Below, in pieces: positions 34,127-44,149 of a DNA stretch of 64,000 nucleotides. The DNA comes from Amborella trichopoda. Lineage: Eukaryota > Streptophyta > Magnoliopsida > Amborellales > Amborellaceae. The notes beneath the pieces are model-generated. The model was not told the origin of the DNA. It made no database searches and was given only the letters and a program-made list of their open reading frames with translations. Every line of letters starts with the position of its first letter. The first letter of the stretch is position 1. A program made the translations under genes and the position numbers. The DNA lies in contig NW_006499997.1 of assembly GCF_000471905.2 (NCBI RefSeq), positions 809,186 to 873,185 on the forward strand. The letters are read 5' to 3'.

Positions 34127-34861
34127 GCTAGTTCGGGCGGCCCCAAAGCCGCCCCACACACATTTACGCATGTCACAACTAATGGTTTAACTATCACCAT
34201 GATGAAACGGGACAGGCAACAGCTTACCCTAGTCTCCTGATCTGACCTAATTCTGGTCTCTTGAAACTCGGACTCACCACAAGTGGTCTTCAAGCCACCA
34301 ATGCATCGCATGTTGATCTCACGGCTCGGGGCAGCCCAAAGGATGGAACCAAATGAGCACATAAATTTCGAGGCAATCAAAAGTCTTTCAAGAAAAAACA
34401 CATGTATGCTGAAAGCCCTAAGGATACTCCAATAAAAAAGGTGAGTATTTTAAATACTCAGCCTTTCGGGGTTGGGTCGAAAACGCCCCTCACTACCCCA
34501 AAGGTGCTTACTACGTGGTACTCAAAGAAATTTCCTTTGAGTACCATCATGTCTACTATTCCCTCTTCATACGCGTGAAATGGCCCCTAGAGGATGGACT
34601 CCGGGTAGAATGGGGCATTCAAAGACGTCCAAACACCATAACCCTCATCAAGGCTGACCCAAGCTGTTGAAATCAACTCCAAGCTCCCTCCTCCCAAGGT
34701 ACCACACATTTCCCGAATTTGATTAACTTTGCCCACATCTCTGTGAGGCGAGCTAGCCGAGAGCGACATCAAAATAGATTCCAATTTTGGGAGAAAGTTT
34801 ATCAGAGCTTGTGATTTAAATAGATGAAGGCGATGATGGTTAGGTGCCTCGATCTCGCCCT
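34127..34861 (+). other. Remainder of the leader after LTR B
   Basis: Aligns with 19133-19800 (CCCACATCTCTGTGAGGCGAGC near 34735 against CTACATCTCTGTAAGGTAAGC near 19747) but carries no long frame. It stops abruptly at the inverted LTR C-prime. Confidence 0.5.
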
Positions 34862-34880
34862 CCAGGTCGAGATGACCTGG
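34862..34880. other. Perfect hairpin at an LTR junction
   Basis: CCAGGTC-gagat-GACCTGG is a perfect 7-bp stem with a 5-base loop, lying exactly against the end of LTR C-prime (TGGCACGTG at 34881). It is absent from the matching junction after LTR C. Confidence 0.6.
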
Positions 34881-35744
34881 TGGCACGTGTCTCGGGTTTC
34901 AAGGGAACCCGGGACCTGAGACCTCTCTCTCGGAAACCTTGTTAGGAAATAAGGGTAGGTATATCAACCGATGAGAGAAGAAGTTTATGTGAGGCGGGAC
35001 ACACGTCACTTGGGTCCATGACTCACTCGGGCTGACTTGCATGGACGCCCTCTTAGATCACGACATAAAGCCCCCCAGTCCTACAACTAGTTCAAAATCT
35101 CCTCCCTTGGCATGTACTCTCATGTTTCTGCAATCACACACACAGTTAATTTACAAGACAAGTGGGCTAAGGGACCCCACCTTGTCTTTAAGCGAATGCA
35201 CATAGGCATGCACATTCAAAAGAAGAAGAAAAGGGTAAGAGAATAGATGGAAGGAGAAGAAAGAGATAGAATAAAACAATGGGGAAGAGATAAATTTGAC
35301 CAAGTGCTTAACTAACTCAGTATCTAGACCAGCAAGTGATTGACCCGGCGTGGTACCAAGACGGGCACGGTAACTCAAATCGACACGGTGGCAATACTAC
35401 TCGACAGCAAAACGATCACCGACCAGTCATGATATGATGGCTAGCCTGTCATGGCAGCAAGACAGGAACGGTAGCTCAAACCAGCACGACAGCAGTACTG
35501 CTCGACGATGGGACTAGGATGACAATGCTTATCTTAACCTTCCTTGATCAAACGAAAGAGGAAGAAGAGAGAAGAGAGAGAGGTGAAAAGAAGGGAATAA
35601 AAGAGAGGAGGAAAGAGAAGAAAAAGAAAGGAATAGAGGAGAGAATAAAGGAGAGAAAGAAGAGAAAGAAGAAGGAAGAGAGAGGAGAAGAGAGAGAAGG
35701 AAGAGAGAGAAGAAAGAAGTAAGAAAGGAAAAGAGAAACATGAA

Positions 35745-36720
35745 TGACAGTGACATACCGCTGTCCATGACATAAGAGGGAGAAAAGGAAGGGAACATGG
35801 ACGGTGATGAGGTTCCACCGTCCATGATAGGGGAGAGTGAAAACATGAGAGAGAAGTCATGGACAACGATGAGGTTCCGCTGTCCATGATAGAGGAGAGA
35901 GAAGGGAAAATAAAACATGGACAGCGATGAGGTTTTGTCGTTCATGACTGAGGAGAGAGAAAATATGGAGGGCGATGAGGTTTTACCGCCCATGATAGAG
36001 GAGAGATAAAAGAGAAGAAAACATGAATGGCGATGAGGTTTCGCCATCCATGATATAGGAGAGAGAAAACATGGACGACGATGAGTTTTCGTTGTCCATG
36101 ATAGAAGAGAGAGATCTTAAGAGAGAAGACATGAACGACGATGAGGTTTCGCTATCTATGATAAAAGAGAGAGAAGGGAAAAGAAAACATTGATGCGATG
36201 AGGTTTCACTGTCCATGACAGAGGAGAGAGAAAACATGGACAACGATGAGGTTCTACCGCCCATGATAGAGGAGAGAGACCCATGATAGAGGAGAGAGAA
36301 AGGAGAAGAAAATATGGATGATGATGAGGTTTCGCTATCCATGACATAGGAGAGAGAAAATATGAATAATAATGAGGTTCCACCGCCCATGACAGAGGAG
36401 GGAGAAAGGAGAAAAAACATGGACGATGATGAGGTTCTGCTGTCCATGACATAAGAGAGAGAAAACATGGACATTGATGAGGTTTTGCTGCCCATGACAT
36501 AGGAGAAGAGACAAGAGAGAGAAAATATGGATGGCGATGACATAGGAGAAGAGACAAGAGAGAGAAAAAACATGGACGACGATGAGGTTCCACCATCCAT
36601 GACATAAAAAAAGAGAAAAGAGAGAGAAAACATGGACGGTGATGGGGTTCTGCCATCCATGACAGAGGAGGGAGAAAGGAAAAGAAAACATAGACAGCGA
36701 TGAGGTTCTTCCATCCATAA
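35745..36720 (-). repeat. Hairpin-cored minisatellite, inverted partner
   Basis: About 17 units of CATGGACGGTGATGAGGTTCC-ACCGTCCATG type with purine-rich linkers, the reverse complement of the array at 23140-24170. Unit order and linker lengths differ between the two arrays, so they expanded independently after duplication. Confidence 0.85.
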
Positions 36721-37203
36721 CAGAGGAAAAGAGGTCAGGGAACTTGTATGGAGGCCCAGCCCGCCACTCGAGTTAAGGCCCAGCTCACTGTTTATGTTCT
36801 AAGAATAGGAGGACATCATACCTGGTGATAGGCTCCGCTGGGCATGAATGGAGAAGAGAAGAAAGAACAGAACATAGAGAAAGAAGGAAGAGAGAGATTA
36901 AGAAAGCGAGGAAAGAGAGGAGGAGAGAGAAAGAGATATATGAGAAGAGGAGAGAGAGATAGACAATAAGAGGAAAAAGAAAGAGAACGATGAGAAGAGG
37001 AGAGAGAGAGATAGACGAGAAGAGAAGAGAGAAAGAGAGAGATGAAAGGAGGAGAGAGAAAGTTACCTTCACCAAAAGGTACCAAACGTTTTCTTCTCAA
37101 TCCTCTCTCTCTCCAAGATGTGCCCACAATTTCAATGTGAAACTCTCAAATTTTATTCGTAAGATGAAAAACTGATGGATATCTTTATAATTAAGTTTAG
37201 CAT

Positions 37204-37239
37204 GTATTTATAGAATTAGGCCCAAACATGGGTGGATGC
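37204..37239 (-). promoter_or_regulatory. LTR C-prime core promoter
   Basis: On the minus strand GCATCCACCCATGTTTGGG (37239-37221) is followed by CTATAAATACATG. It would drive transcription leftwards. Confidence 0.7.
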
Positions 37240-37802
37240 CCAAAATCTAGCCTAATTGATGATAATTACAATTTAATAGAATTAAAATAAAATTTCAAAA
37301 TGGGTACAAAAGGACTGTTTCTCCCCTGCCCAACAATACATAAAATTTAAAAACAGTCCCTACTGATGCCCTTGAATGTGCGTGATCTTCCATGGATGAT
37401 TCGGGGTTGCTCCGACATCCGTTTGGCTGAAAGATGATTGCTTTCTTATCGGGCTTGACATGAAGATCGATTTGATACCAACTTCGAGCCATGAATCGCG
37501 TTTTTAGGCCACTATCATGTGACTTGAAATTTGTATAGATCTTGAAAACTTTTGATCGATAGTGTGCTTGTTTCTTAATGTTCTTTTTTTATTTCTTTGC
37601 TGAATTGCACTGAGCATGCCATCACGATCACGTTGCCACAAATGCAGCTTGATTTCGTGCCCGAATGAAGATTTTATCGTCTTAGGTTTTTGGTCGGAAT
37701 CTGAAAATCTGACGACCAGAATCTGCAGCAACTTTGATGCCTTTGTGCGTCGAGTCCCACCATTCATCGTATGTGGGGTTCAGACTAGACATAGCCTCTG
37801 AT

Positions 37803-39475
37803 CCGTGAAGAAAGTGCAAGAAAATCAGTTGCATCGTGCAGCCAAATCACGTCGCTCATGAGCCCGATCGACATGAAACCAATTCCATCACGTGCGTAAG
37901 GTCTTGAGATATCTCCAACCCAATGCTATACATGATTAACAGTCGGATTCTACACACAAACTCGATGAAGTGACTGTAAATTTTGTCTCTAGACTTCCAA
38001 ATTCCTGCCAAAATTTCAAAGTTGCAAAATCTTTGTTCGGGCACAGAATCTAGCTGCATTTGTCTCCCCACGATCATGACGGTATGATCAGTGTGATCCA
38101 TTGAAGAAATCACAGAAAAACATCAAGGAACGAGCACACTATCGATCCGAAATTTCAAGATTCATTAAAATTTCAAGTCACATGATCGTGCCCTAAAAAC
38201 ACGATCCATGGCTTGAAGTTGGTATCAAATCGATCACCATGACAAGCCCTATAAGAAAACAAGCATCTTTAGATCAACCGGGCATCAGAACAAGCTTGGA
38301 TCATCCATGAAAAATATGCACATTCTAGGGCAACACAGGGACTGTTTTGAAATTCCACAAATTGTTAGGAAATGGCAAATCTGTCATTTTGCATCCTATT
38401 TTCTAATTTCTTTTAATTCAATTAAATCTTAATTTCTAGTAATTAGGTTTAATTTTGATCATCCACTCATGTTTGGGCACACTTCTATATATACCTCGTA
38501 CCATCATTGTACGCAAAAGGGCTTGAACCCTTCACAAAAGAGAGAGTTTTTACTTAATAAAGTTTCACTTTCTTCTCATTGTTGGGTCATGGTTGAAGAG
38601 AGGGAGTAAGGAGAGAGACACGTTTGGACCAGTACCCCTAGGTTCAAGGTAAATTTTCTCTCATCTTTTCTCTCTTCTTCTTCTTCTTCGTCTGAGCCTC
38701 CCTCAGAAGCCATGCATGGCAGTGGCAGTGCCGTGCATGCCTCTTTCTTTCCATTTTTCTCCTTCCTGTAATTCCAAGGCGTTGGCAGCGTCATGCACGA
38801 GATCCTTTTCCTCTTTTATTTGCTTGTCTCCATCTCTCGGTGAGATTTGCAGACGACGCTGCTCATCGCCGTCTGCAGGTGTATCATCGACGTCTCAGCG
38901 AGGAACGCAGGTAGCGAAGGTTATTGCCGTCTGTAGGGACTCTGCCGCATGACTATCGCAGGCGGCGATGTCCATCGTCATTGCGAAGGGTTGCGACAAT
39001 ACTCATGGTTGTCCACGAGCTTCTCTTTTGTGCATGTCGCCTATCGCATTGCGTAGGCTTCTTCCGTTCGCTTGGTGCCCATTGCCACGCGCAGGCTCCT
39101 TCTGCGCATCTCCGCGTCCATCGCCATGTGCAAGCTTCCCTTGTGCCCCACACCTATCACTATGTGCTCCACGAGAGGTAATCGTCGCGTGACCTGTGAG
39201 AAGTTATCGCCGTGCTCCTCGCCAGAAGCTATCATCGTCCGTAAGAGACGTGTGACCTTCTCGCATTGCCAACGGCGATGCTTCTTGTCGTCCATGCGTT
39301 TCTCTTGTGTCCCAAGTCTAGCGTATCTTGCTAGCACTCCGAGTCGGTAACTTTTCAGCAGTCACGCTAGTCTCTTTATCAAGTTCTCTTCTCTTTTCTA
39401 TCTTTATTTGAACTTCCTCTTCATCACTCTAACTTCTCACATTCTTAGCCATGCGAATGTGCATTGCCCTAGGTT
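37803..39475 (+). repeat. LTR G, head-to-head with LTR C-prime, truncated
   Basis: Aligns with LTR C from 21960: CGATCGA-GAAACCAATT, CATGA-GGTATGATCAGTG, GGTATCAAATCGATC, ACTGTTTTGAAATT, and the promoter at 38460-38495 (TCATCCACTCATGTTTGGG then TATATATA). After the promoter it diverges into a GC-rich part (38840-39300) with loosely repeated ATCGCCGTCTGCAGG-like words instead of the hairpin array. It ends at GCGAATGTGCATTGCCCTA (39475), where copia sequence begins, so its 3' end is lost. Confidence 0.7.
38460..38495 (+). promoter_or_regulatory. LTR G core promoter
   Basis: CATCCACTCATGTTTGGG, then TATATATA at about 38488. A possible AATAAA signal lies near 38555. Sixth instance of the shared box. 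Confidence 0.65.
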
Positions 39476-39514
39476 GTTTGAGAAAGTTGAATGGTCCAAT
39501 TTTATTTATTTCTA

Positions 39515-40260
39515 GGTATCTTTATGCCCAACACATACGATGCTTCCCCTAAGTCTTTCATATTGAAGTATTGAAAAGAAAATCCTTAGTTTCCCTTATC
39601 ACAGCCATCGAGCTACTTACAATCAACACATTATCCAATATAATGAGATAAACACCATATCACTCCCACTTTCCTTAACATAAATGTAGTAATCCTCTTG
39701 GCTAGAGGTAAAACTTACTTTAGATAAGGTCTCTTGAAATTTTATGTGCCATTGTCACGAAGGTTGCTTAAGGCCATAAAGTGATTTTCAAAGCCTATAA
39801 ACCAAGTCCTCTTTTCCTTTCTCTACGAAGCCCTCAGGTTGTTTCATACATATTTCTTCTTCAAGCTCCCCATTTAGAAAGGTTTTTCTCACATCCATTT
39901 GGTGGAGCTTAATGTCAAAGTGAGCTGCTATGGCAATCAAGATCCTAATGGATGGAAACTTAGCAACTGGGGAAAAGGTTTCATTATAGCCTACCCCTTC
40001 CTTTTAGGTGAACCCTTGGCTACAAGCCTAGCATTGTATTTTTCAAGTTTCACCTCAACGTTTAGTTACTTCTTGAATACTCACTTGCATCCTATAGGTT
40101 TTTGATTAGAGGGAATTAATTCCCAACAGTTTTGAATGATGGAGTTGTATTCTTCATTCATGGCAGTTTCCCATTGGTTTTTCTCATGACCACATACGGC
40201 TTTTTTATAGTTTGCAGACTCATTTTCAGGCTCATCCCCAATTCTCTCATAGTATTCCTC
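39515..40260 (-). pseudogene. Copia reverse transcriptase fragment
   Basis: Read on the minus strand: QWETAMNEEYNSIIQNCWEL, then SNQKPIGCK, YNARLVAKG, ETFSPVAKFPSIRI, KLHQMDV with TFLNGELEEEI, and SLYGLKQPS. These are the successive copia RT landmarks. The catalytic Y-x-D-D block is degraded (SLY then DNV with a frame slip, about 39640). It has TGA in place of Trp in the GCKW motif and several frameshifts. The sequence ends after VLGIKI at about 39515, joined to LTR G. Confidence 0.85.
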
Positions 40261-40329
40261 CTAGTAGATGAAGAACTTAGGTGGTCTTCTAATTCGGTTG
40301 TTTCTCCTAAAGGGTTATGGTTTGGTTTC

Positions 40330-41395
40330 TCAAGTCTCAACCGTGTCACTAGTCATCTCAAAGAGATCGACTTTCTTATCCTTACTTTCTTGGGCCACCC
40401 TATTCTCTAAGTTGAATAAATGATAGCCCTTATCATGATCCAGGTATCCTATAGAGATGCATTTCACTATTTTGGGATCTTTTGTTTGGGTTTTATATGG
40501 GATAAGTACATGGGTTGAGTACCCCCACACTCTTAGATGGTCACGGGATGGAGCACGACCAGTAAATATTTCATGTGGAGTTAAGTGAGTTAATGGGATT
40601 ACATTTGAGGATATATCTCACCGTCAATACTGCTTCTCCCTAGAAGTCTAAGGATAGCTTTGCATGCCCAAAATACTTCGCACCATTTCTACGAAGATCT
40701 TATTCTCGTCTCTCAGCTACACCATTTTGATATAGGGTATAGGGCATATTCTCCACACATGTCTCTGAAGAATTGTGACGAGTACTCACCGCCCCTAATG
40801 GTTTGTTAGGTCTTTTATTCTCTTATTGGTTTGGTTCTACACCTCATCCTTCTACTCCTTAAAACAATCTAAGGGTTCAAACTGGAAATTTAGCAAGTAT
40901 ACATGGTCATATCGCAAGTGGTCATTTATGAATGTGATGAAATATATCTTGTATCCTTTGGTTGCAATACATTGGACCAGATATATCATTGTTGATGAGT
41001 TCTAGAATTTCAGAGGCTCTTTGATCTTTCATTAATGGTTTATTTGCCAATTTTCCTTGCACATTCTATTCGCATACTTTAGATAAGTAGCCCTTATAAT
41101 TTTCTAATATGTCATCTCTCTTTAATCTCTCCATTTATTTATGGTTTATATGCCCTAATCTCTTGTGCCACAAGTAAGCATCATTCTTACATTCTAAGGA
41201 TGAGACAATCAATTTGATCCTTTGTTTCGATTTCAAAGAGGCCACTCATTAGCACACTAGACAAGACAACTTCCCTATGAGTTATAGTCGTCTTAGCGAT
41301 AAAAATGCTGACATAACCTACCATAACCAATCTTGGAATTGAAACTAAACACTTCCTCATCTCAGGAGTATAAGTGTTTGCTTTAAGACCATTGT
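40330..41395 (-). pseudogene. Copia GAG-pre-integrase and integrase
   Basis: From right to left: YTPEMRKCLVSI and GLFEIETKDQID (end of the protease region), LWHKRLGHINHK (the zinc-binding GAG-pre-integrase motif, about 41170), YITFIND-like and HVYLL (about 40940), a decayed GGEY block, and QNGVAERRE (about 40725, the catalytic Glu region). Then the conserved C-terminal block in frame 40530-40330: MWGYSTHVLIPYKTQTKDPK and IGYLDHDKGYHLFN. Many stops. The domain is complete in layout but not open. Confidence 0.82.
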
Positions 41396-41399
41396 TTTG

Positions 41400-41821
41400 T
41401 TAACAACCCCTCAAAATATAAAGGTTCAAGTTAGTTAGAAGGGGTTGTGATGGGTGTATTTATCAAAAAAATCATTATTTTTATTAAAAAATAATTTAAA
41501 TAGGTAACTTTACTATTAAGCAAGGGTAAATTTGAAATTTTCACAAAAGTACAATAACATTTTGGAAGTTAGTGTCCTGAAACTTTATTTGTAGAGTGCC
41601 CATGTCCTTTAGTTAGAATTTCAATTTTACCCCTTATAGAGATGACAAAAGTACCCTTTTTCTTGTAGTAATATTTACAAAATTGCCCTACAAAAGTAGC
41701 TTTTTTAAAAAAAATAGCCTAACGTACAAAATTAATAAATACCAACCCTCCTAACAACTACTCTCTCTACTTTCAACTTTCGTAAATTTGTAAAGGGTGG
41801 TTAAAGAGTTACGTGGGGTAG
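41400..41821. other. Noncoding part of an insertion in the copia element
   Basis: AT-rich sequence with no frame. It breaks the copia reading between the protease and GAG-pre-integrase parts (copia resumes at 43062). It has several AATTT/AAATT runs but no terminal repeats that I can pair. Confidence 0.45.
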
Positions 41822-41841
41822 NNNNNNNNNNNNNNNNNNNN
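41822..41841. other. Assembly gap, 20 N
   Basis: Exactly 20 unknown bases, probably a placeholder of unknown real size. It hides the left boundary of the pararetrovirus-like fragment. Confidence 0.97.
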
Positions 41842-41842
41842 A

Positions 41843-43040
41843 ACTAGAACAAATAATAGAATATTCTGACGGAGACAATGAAATACAGTTTAATTCATTC
41901 AGAAAAACTAGGATCAATACTTCTGAAAATTTTTCACAAGTCCCTTCTAGATGTTCTACTTTCTCTGCTCCACAAACAAAGCAGGAGAAAATCATAGTAG
42001 ACCTATAGTAGATGGACTAACTAGAACAAGTAATCAAGTCCAGCAACCAGCTTATAAGATTTACAAACCCAGTTCCCCAAATAGTGAACCAACTCCTTCA
42101 GACTTGGACTTTAATATTTTTACCCTTCAATCTGAAGAAGAGTTTAAGGTAAATAAAGAATGGATAAAATAGGACTTTCTGTCGGATGAAAATAAAGAAA
42201 TTCGAGAATGGTATCTAAAAGAATTTCTTAAAAAATTACTTGACGCCTTTCATATGAAATTCAACAAATTCATAAAACAGAATAAAAGAAATGTAAAATT
42301 CTTTGAATGGTTAAGATACATCCTTGTCGAACATCAGATAAAAGTTCCCAAATTTAATATCAATACAGTTGAAAGTCCATACCAAACATTTTATAATTCA
42401 AAAGGAGAAGTTCATGAATCTATTCATCCCCCTGAGACTAGAATTCAAATAAGAAGTAAATCTGAAGATAAGGCAGAAACTAAGGCTTCACCTTATAAGG
42501 TTATGCCAAAAGAAACTGATCACCATACACATAAAATAGATACTATCCCGCATATAATAGAACAAAATAACTATATCAATCTTTGCCTACAAGCGATTGG
42601 AAGGCAAACAACAAGAATTGAAAACATAGTTAATAAATCCCAAGTTAAGATTAGGGATTGTAAAATAAACACAACCTCTAAGGGAAAACAAGTTTTGCCC
42701 TTTAAACCTCCTCCAAGTATTAATAAGGAACAGTTTCATTTACAAGGAATAAAAGCAAAAGATAAAAATCAAGAATTGATTAATGAATTAGTCCAGAGAT
42801 TGGCAAATCTGAAAATCGATGATAAAGGAACCTCTTCTAAAAATAATAAAATAGAAAAAGGGGCAATGGTTCTACTAGAAGAACCTGTTTCCAATAGTGA
42901 CCTGAAGAATATGGAACAAGCCTTTAGGACAGAAGGTCTTAAGGTTAATAGGATAGATTATGGAAAAACGTTCAGGCCTGTTTCTCAGATCAGAATGTAT
43001 TATCCAAGGCCTACCCCTGTAGATCTCCAATTTGAAGAAG
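41843..43040 (+). pseudogene. Endogenous pararetrovirus-like polyprotein fragment
   Basis: A mostly open plus-strand frame (41951-43040) with one TAG at about 42170, preceded by a piece in another frame (41843-41995). The protein is very Lys/Asn/Ile/Glu-rich, with a helical SEEEFKVNKEW segment, a TRIEN motif in a likely coiled coil and, near the end, YYPRPTPVDLQFEE. I recognise this arrangement from the linker between movement protein and coat domain of Caulimoviridae-like sequences embedded in plant genomes (florendovirus type). The movement domain upstream is lost in the gap. The coat, protease and RT regions downstream are absent: the frame ends at a (TA)n run. A fragment, unable to encode a virus. 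Family assignment is from memory of motif style and needs a search. Confidence 0.55.
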
Positions 43041-43042
43041 AC

Positions 43043-43061
43043 TATATATATATATATATAA
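43043..43061. repeat. (TA)n microsatellite at the insertion edge
   Basis: About nine TA units. The pararetrovirus-like frame stops on its left and copia protease sequence resumes on its right, so it marks the junction. Confidence 0.9.
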
Positions 43062-44068
43062 TAATTGCTTGTCAAGGCCCGCGGGTTGGAATTTACGGTA
43101 TCTATCCTTGGAGTTTGACACATGGGCTATAAAACCTGAGTCAAAACCCCAAGTAGCACCCTCGATATCAGCTAGCATAAATTCAAACACTACAGAAGCA
43201 TGTTATTTGTCTCCCCCCCCCCCCCCCCCCCCCTCCCCCCTCCCCCACGCATTATTCCTTCTCCCTACAAAATCTAACTATGTGTCCCACCTTATCACAC
43301 TTAAAAGCACTATCTTTTCTTTAGGCTCTCTATTTTTCGTTTCCTTCTCTCCCCTTTTTTATGAATTTTTTCTTTATTATTACTAAAATTTCCCTTGCCC
43401 TTACCCTTTTACTTAAAACTATGTGAGATTGGCTTAAAACTAGCCACATGCACTGCATATGCTGATGCATCACGCGTAGTCCTTTCTTCCTCGGCTTTTA
43501 GAAGAATCACAAGCTCCTCTAACTTAGGAGCAGTCCCTCGAGAAGTAAGAGAGGATACAAACACCTCTTACGAGCAAGGAGAGGTACTCAAAAGATGGCA
43601 AACTTGTATGGGCTCGATGGGCTTCATGTGGATGGCTTCGAGCTTATATGCTAGGGCTCAGAATGTGTGCATGTGGTCGACGATCTTGGCTCCTTCCACC
43701 ATTTTCATATCGTTGTACTTCTTCATTGCAATGGTCCTATTGACTATGGAAAGATCAACAAATTCCTTCTCTAGCCTCTCATGGATGGTTTTTGCAGTCC
43801 CTAAAGTCTCGTATTTCAATGCATAAAAATCATACATCGAAACAAGTAGTATAAGCTTAACAAGTATTTTTTTGTTCCCACCATGCATATTCCGCTGAAG
43901 TGGCTTGAGAGGCATTCCCTCTAAGAGTTGGAGGAGGGTTTTGAGAAGCAAATCGTGAAGATTCTCGTCATAGAGGACATATCCCACTTTTTGCTTCCAA
44001 GACAAATAGCTCCTTCCATCGAACCTTTCCGATTTTAAGAGTTCGGCCATGAAACTCCTTGCAGTCAT
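43062..44068 (-). pseudogene. Copia gag, zinc knuckle and start of protease
   Basis: The frame 44068-43658 starts MTARSFMAELLKSERFDGRS and contains LSWKQKV and KTIHERLEKEFVDL, the copia gag core. It then continues out of frame to about 43400. A CCHC knuckle (CF-KCDKVGHIVRFC) lies at about 43310-43270 with a one-base insertion after CF. The protease active site WGFDSGFIAHVSNSKD is at about 43145-43100 (D-S-G intact). A cytosine run (43213-43249) interrupts the gag-protease linker. Role: capsid, RNA binding and polyprotein cleavage. Inactive. Confidence 0.82.
43211..43249. repeat. Poly-C tract
   Basis: A run of C broken only by three T. On the minus strand it is a poly-G run. Its length may be unreliable because homopolymers assemble poorly. 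Confidence 0.9.
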
Positions 44069-44129
44069 GTTTCTTAACTCAAATTATAGCAAAAGATAGT
44101 GGAAAATAAAATAAATATGGCAGAAAAAA

Positions 44130-44147
44130 GTCCTAGCTATGATATTA
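44130..44147 (-). other. Possible primer binding site of the copia element
   Basis: The minus strand reads TAATATCATAGCTAGG, about 12 of 16 bases matching the iMet primer site TGGTATCAGAGCCAGG. It lies 62 bases before the gag start, at the right place. Confidence 0.4.
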
Positions 44148-44149
44148 AA

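Larger units (their letters stand above)
34881..37808 (-). repeat. LTR C-prime, inverted copy of LTR C
   Basis: Reverse complement of the LTR C type from about 22064 to 25008. Landmarks are CAGAGGCTATGTCT-GTC-GAAC, GATGGCATGCTCAGTG, the promoter at 37239-37204, a CT-rich block, the hairpin minisatellite, GAATGTGCATGCCTATGTGC and the end GAGACACGTGCCA. The upstream 5' portion is missing: it stops at about 37808, where LTR G starts in the opposite direction. Confidence 0.8.

Noticed and set aside
38840..39340. GC-rich open frames on both strands as a protein gene
   Set aside because: They lie within the transcribed part of LTR G, overlap in several frames, and consist of degenerate repeats. 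No domain is recognised.
42254..43132. The open frame as a host gene
   Set aside because: It lies inside a copia element, continues an interrupted frame from 41951, lacks introns or a promoter, and ends in a (TA)n run and copia antisense sequence. A pararetrovirus-like fragment fits better.
43211..43249. Poly-C/poly-G run as a regulatory quadruplex site
   Set aside because: A single homopolymer inside a dead copia gag-protease linker; more likely polymerase slippage or assembly error.
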